Positions 5,769-7,890 of a DNA stretch of 7,890 nucleotides are shown here, piece after piece. A program made the position numbers and the translations under genes. The stretch lies in the NCBI GenBank assembly GCA_023436825.1, contig JAEZHS010000229.1, positions 1 to 7,890 of the forward strand, in the 5' to 3' direction. This DNA is from Pseudomonadota bacterium (lineage in GTDB: Bacteria > Pseudomonadota > Alphaproteobacteria > Reyranellales > Reyranellaceae). Below the pieces are notes generated by a model. It was not told the DNA's origin, made no database searches, and was given only the letters and a program-made list of their open reading frames with translations. Every line of letters starts with the position of its first letter. Position 1 is the stretch's first letter.

Positions 5769-6293
5769 CTACGCCTCGGGCTTGCTGTCCCGGCGGGCCT
5801 GAGCGACGCGGCCGGCCTGCGAGATGCTGCCGATCGCCGAGGGCTGGACGATGTCGGCGCCCTTGGGGTTCTCGATCGGCTGCACACCGCCACCCGCGCG
5901 ACGGCCGCTCGACGGGTGATGCCGCGGCGCACGGCGCTTGCGTTCGAGCGCGGCCTGCATGCCGGCGTGCATGGCCGCGCGCTTCTCGGCCGCCAGGACT
6001 CTATCGAGCTGCGAGTTGACCCGTTTGAGGGCCCGGGCGAACACCTGCTTCTTGGCGGCGAGCCCGCGCTCGCTGGCCGGCTTGTCCGGTTCGTTGCGCG
6101 TTTCGGCCTTGGCACGGCGGACCCGCCGTCGGATCTGCCCCTTGAACCTGCCGCGTTGATCACGCAGCCAGCGCACTAGGTCGAGCAGCTCTTCCCGCTG
6201 AAGGCTCGCCAGGCCCGGATAGTGGCTGCGGGCGATGGGCTCGTATTCGTCGGCGGCGAGAAGCCGCCGTTCGTCAGCGATCGAGGTGCTCAT
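5769..6293 (-). CDS. Arg-rich conserved-type hypothetical protein
   Basis: I do not recognise a named function for this 174-residue protein. It is strongly basic: 28 Arg and 10 Lys against about 20 acidic residues. The N-terminal part (MSTSIADERRLLAADEYEPIARSHYPG, then LQREELLDLVRWLRDQRGRFKGQIRRRVRRAK to about 62) is predicted helical with amphipathic leucines. The middle (GLAAKKQVFARALKRVNSQLDRVLAAEKRAA, 77-107) could form a second long helix or coiled coil. The last 55 residues are rich in Gly, Pro and Ser and look disordered. From memory, the EYEPIARSHYP and GLAAKKQVFARALKRVN blocks resemble an uncharacterised alphaproteobacterial protein type. There is no signal peptide or membrane segment. 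Charge suggests binding to nucleic acid or ribosomes, which is speculation. The start at 6293 has AGGGGA about 6 bases upstream. The 171-bp gap from ychF suggests its own promoter. Confidence 0.75.
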   Translation of the reverse strand: MSTSIADERRLLAADEYEPIARSHYPGLASLQREELLDLVRWLRDQRGRFKGQIRRRVRRAKAETRNEPDKPASERGLAAKKQVFARALKRVNSQLDRVLAAEKRAAMHAGMQAALERKRRAPRHHPSSGRRAGGGVQPIENPKGADIVQPSAIGSISQAGRVAQARRDSKPEA

Positions 6294-6383
6294 GTCGGTC
6301 CCCTCGGTTGGCGCGGCCAGTCTGACGCGATTGCTACCGCTTTGAGGCTAGCGGTCCTAAGCACATCATCGCAATCATCGAAT

Positions 6384-6429
6384 TCCTCTTTCTCGAGTTC
6401 CCCCAAAGGGGGAGAGGAGCTCGAGAGGC
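6384..6429. terminator. Extended stem-loop downstream of ychF
   Basis: A core stem, CCCCC-AAA-GGGGG (6400-6412), is enclosed by two CTCGAG copies (6392-6397 and 6420-6425) that can pair with each other. A short outer CCT/AGG pairing is also possible. It starts about 36 bases past the ychF stop on the leftward transcript. There is no T-tract, so it may be a factor-independent pause or RNA-stabilising structure rather than a standard terminator. It includes one copy of the 15-bp motif AAGGGGGAGAGGAGC, which recurs at 5730-5744. Confidence 0.45.
6406..6420. repeat. 15-bp direct repeat, copy 2 (AAGGGGGAGAGGAGC)
   Basis: This second exact copy of the motif at 5730-5744 lies within the stem-loop downstream of ychF. 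The two copies flank the Arg-rich hypothetical gene and its upstream region, and each lies shortly after the stop of a leftward gene. Confidence 0.5.
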
Positions 6430-6464
6430 ATTGCAGAGTAGCCCGAGAGGTATCGAGGGATCGC

Positions 6465-7562
6465 TCAGACGTTGAACCTGAAGTGAAAGACGTCGCCGTC
6501 TTTCACCGGGTATTCCTTGCCTTCCAGCCGCAGCTTGCCGGCGTCGCGGGCGCCGGCTTCGCCGTTCAGGGCGACGTAGTCGTCGTAGGCGATGGTCTCG
6601 GCGCGGATGAAGCCTTTTTCGAAGTCGGTATGGATCACGCCGGCGGCCTCCGGCGCCTTCGCCTCGCGGCGCACCGTCCAGGCACGCGCTTCCTTCGGGC
6701 CGACGGTGAAGAACGTCACCAGGTCGAGGAGCTGGTAGCCGGCATGGACGACGCGGGCGAGACCGGTCTCCTTGAGACCGAGCGACGCCAGATAATCGCC
6801 CTGGTCCTCGGGCGCCAACTGCGCCACCTCCGCCTCGATGGCGGCCGAGATCACGACCGACGGCATGCCGCGCTTCTTGGCGTATTCGGCGGCGGCGGCA
6901 CTGTGCTTGTTGCCGGTGGCGGCCGAGGCCTCCTCGACGTTCAGCACGTACATCATGGGCTTGGCGGTGATGAGCTGCAGGCGGGCGAACACCGGCCGCT
7001 CCTCGTCGGTGAGCGCCGCTTCGCGCGCCGGCTTGCCGTCGCGCAGGGCGTCGAGCGCCTTCTTGACCACCGGCGCCTCGGCGGCGGCTTCCTTGTCGCC
7101 GCCCTTGGCGCGCTTCTCGAGGTTGGGCAGCCGCTTTTCCAGGCTGTCGAGATCGGCCAGCATCAATTCAGTCTCGACGATCTCAGCGTCGCGCACCGGG
7201 TCGACGCCGCCCGAGACGTGGGTGACGTCGCCGTCCTCGAAGCAGCGCAGCACGTGGGCGATGGCGTCGACCTCGCGGATGTTGGCCAGGAACTGGTTGC
7301 CCAGGCCCTCGCCCTTGGAGGCGCCCTTCACCAGGCCAGCGATGTCGACGAACTCGAGCTGGGTGTTGATGATCTTGGCCGAGCCGGCGACAGCCGCGAG
7401 CTTGTCGAGCCGGGGATCGGGCACGGCGACGCGGCCGACATTCGGCTCGATGGTGCAGAACGGGTAGTTGGCCGCCTGCGCCGCCTGCGTGGCGGTGAGC
7501 GCATTGAACAGGGTCGACTTGCCGACATTGGGCAGGCCGACGATTCCGCAGTTGAAACCCAT
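6465..7562 (-). CDS. ychF: Redox-regulated ribosome-binding ATPase YchF (Obg-family, OLA1-like)
   Basis: This complete 365-residue YchF is a universally conserved TRAFAC P-loop protein that binds ribosomes and prefers ATP over GTP. It acts in the cytoplasm in translation and stress responses. The P-loop is GLPNVGKST (9-17). The switch II motif, DIAGLVKGASKGEGLGNQFL (73-92), has the non-Gln residue expected of hydrophobic-substituted GTPase-like members. The altered G4 motif NVEE (208-211) replaces NKxD, as in ATP-specific YchF. SAAIEAE (239-245) is the G5 region. A TGS domain ends the protein, with FFTVGPKEARAWTVRR (284-299), HTDFEKGFIRAE and the typical finish VKDGDVFHFRFNV. The start MGFNCGIVGLPNVGKS is the usual family start. 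The gene begins one base after the pth stop (TAAGATG), so the two are likely translationally coupled, a common alphaproteobacterial arrangement. Confidence 0.97.
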   Translation of the reverse strand: MGFNCGIVGLPNVGKSTLFNALTATQAAQAANYPFCTIEPNVGRVAVPDPRLDKLAAVAGSAKIINTQLEFVDIAGLVKGASKGEGLGNQFLANIREVDAIAHVLRCFEDGDVTHVSGGVDPVRDAEIVETELMLADLDSLEKRLPNLEKRAKGGDKEAAAEAPVVKKALDALRDGKPAREAALTDEERPVFARLQLITAKPMMYVLNVEEASAATGNKHSAAAAEYAKKRGMPSVVISAAIEAEVAQLAPEDQGDYLASLGLKETGLARVVHAGYQLLDLVTFFTVGPKEARAWTVRREAKAPEAAGVIHTDFEKGFIRAETIAYDDYVALNGEAGARDAGKLRLEGKEYPVKDGDVFHFRFNV

Positions 7563-7563
7563 C

Positions 7564-7890
7564 TTACGCTTTCGACTCTTCGGCAGGTGGTTTGGGCGGC
7601 GGCGCGAGATGCGCCACGCGGCTCATATAGCGTTCGTCGGCCTTGGCGCCACCTTCGACCAGCAGCGCCGATTCCTCGGCGAGCGCGTCCAAAAGCTTGG
7701 GCAGCCAGCCGGTCCTGGGGTCGCGCTCATCGGGCTCGAAGTCGCGCAACACCCAGTGCAGCACCAGGTCCTTGTGGCCGGGATGACCGATGCCGATGCG
7801 GACCCGGCGATAGTCGTTGCCGACATGGGCGTCGATGTCGCGCAGGCCATTGTGGCCGCCGGCGCCGCCGCCCTTCTTCATGCGCACGCG
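7564..7890 (-). CDS. pth: Peptidyl-tRNA hydrolase (3' part; 5' end outside the window)
   Basis: The C-terminal 108 residues of Pth are visible. This cytoplasmic enzyme cleaves the ester bond of peptidyl-tRNAs that drop off ribosomes. The frame is open through the right edge, so the internal ATG/GTG codons near 7880-7887 are not the start. The segment [15 protein letters not shown] contains the conserved His-Asn-Gly-Leu block, whose Asn contacts the tRNA/peptide in E. coli Pth. It is followed by [25 protein letters not shown], matching the family's R-x-G-I-G-H-P segment. The tail, [13 protein letters not shown], is the low-complexity extension frequent in alphaproteobacterial Pth. The catalytic N-terminal His and the central Asp lie partly or fully off the window. 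Its stop is one base before the ychF start, so the two share an operon; rplY often precedes pth in related genomes. Confidence 0.95.
   Translation of the reverse strand, partial: RVRMKKGGGAGGHNGLRDIDAHVGNDYRRVRIGIGHPGHKDLVLHWVLRDFEPDERDPRTGWLPKLLDALAEESALLVEGGAKADERYMSRVAHLAPPPKPPAEESKA

Noticed and set aside
1..7890. A mobile element, defence system, CRISPR array or toxin-antitoxin pair
   Set aside because: No transposase, integrase, direct-repeat array or paired small ORFs were found. The genes are ordinary metabolic and housekeeping types with uniform composition.

Overview
The window is GC-rich chromosomal DNA, about two thirds G+C by eye, from what looks like an alphaproteobacterium. 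The codon use, the pth-ychF pair at the right edge and the Tat-exported PhoX all fit a soil or aquatic Rhizobiales/Rhodospirillales/Reyranella-like organism. That placement is inference; no rRNA or other marker gene is present. I see no phage, transposase, integrase, CRISPR or tRNA, and I found no convincing previously undescribed multi-gene system. The interest lies mainly in regulation and in small sequence oddities.

Left part (1-1609). The 5' part of a dienelactone-hydrolase-family gene runs leftward off the window. Divergent from it, and sharing a 109-bp control region with a perfect hairpin, is a rightward pair: a PaiB-family FMN-binding protein and a YdeI/OmpD-associated-family protein. 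The pair overlaps by one base and is probably co-translated. The last codons of the YdeI gene, including its stop, lie inside a REP-like inverted repeat that also fills the gap to the next gene.

Centre (1610-5150). Two exported enzymes are divergently arranged: a Sec-exported phytase-like esterase (leftward) and a Tat-exported PhoX alkaline phosphatase (rightward). Their 179-bp intergenic region carries a three-unit, 11-bp-phased Pho box in the phoX promoter and a perfect 16-bp palindrome close to the phytase-like gene. Together they look like an extracytoplasmic phosphate-scavenging module, with phoX under PhoB control.

Right part (5151-7890). All genes run leftward. In transcription order they are pth (3' part only), ychF one base downstream of it, a small Arg-rich conserved-hypothetical-type protein, and a RidA-superfamily protein lacking the usual catalytic arginine. 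ychF and the hypothetical gene are each followed by the same 15-bp GC-rich motif, in one case within a stem-loop. pth-ychF is a housekeeping translation-quality pair; the other two genes appear to be separate units.
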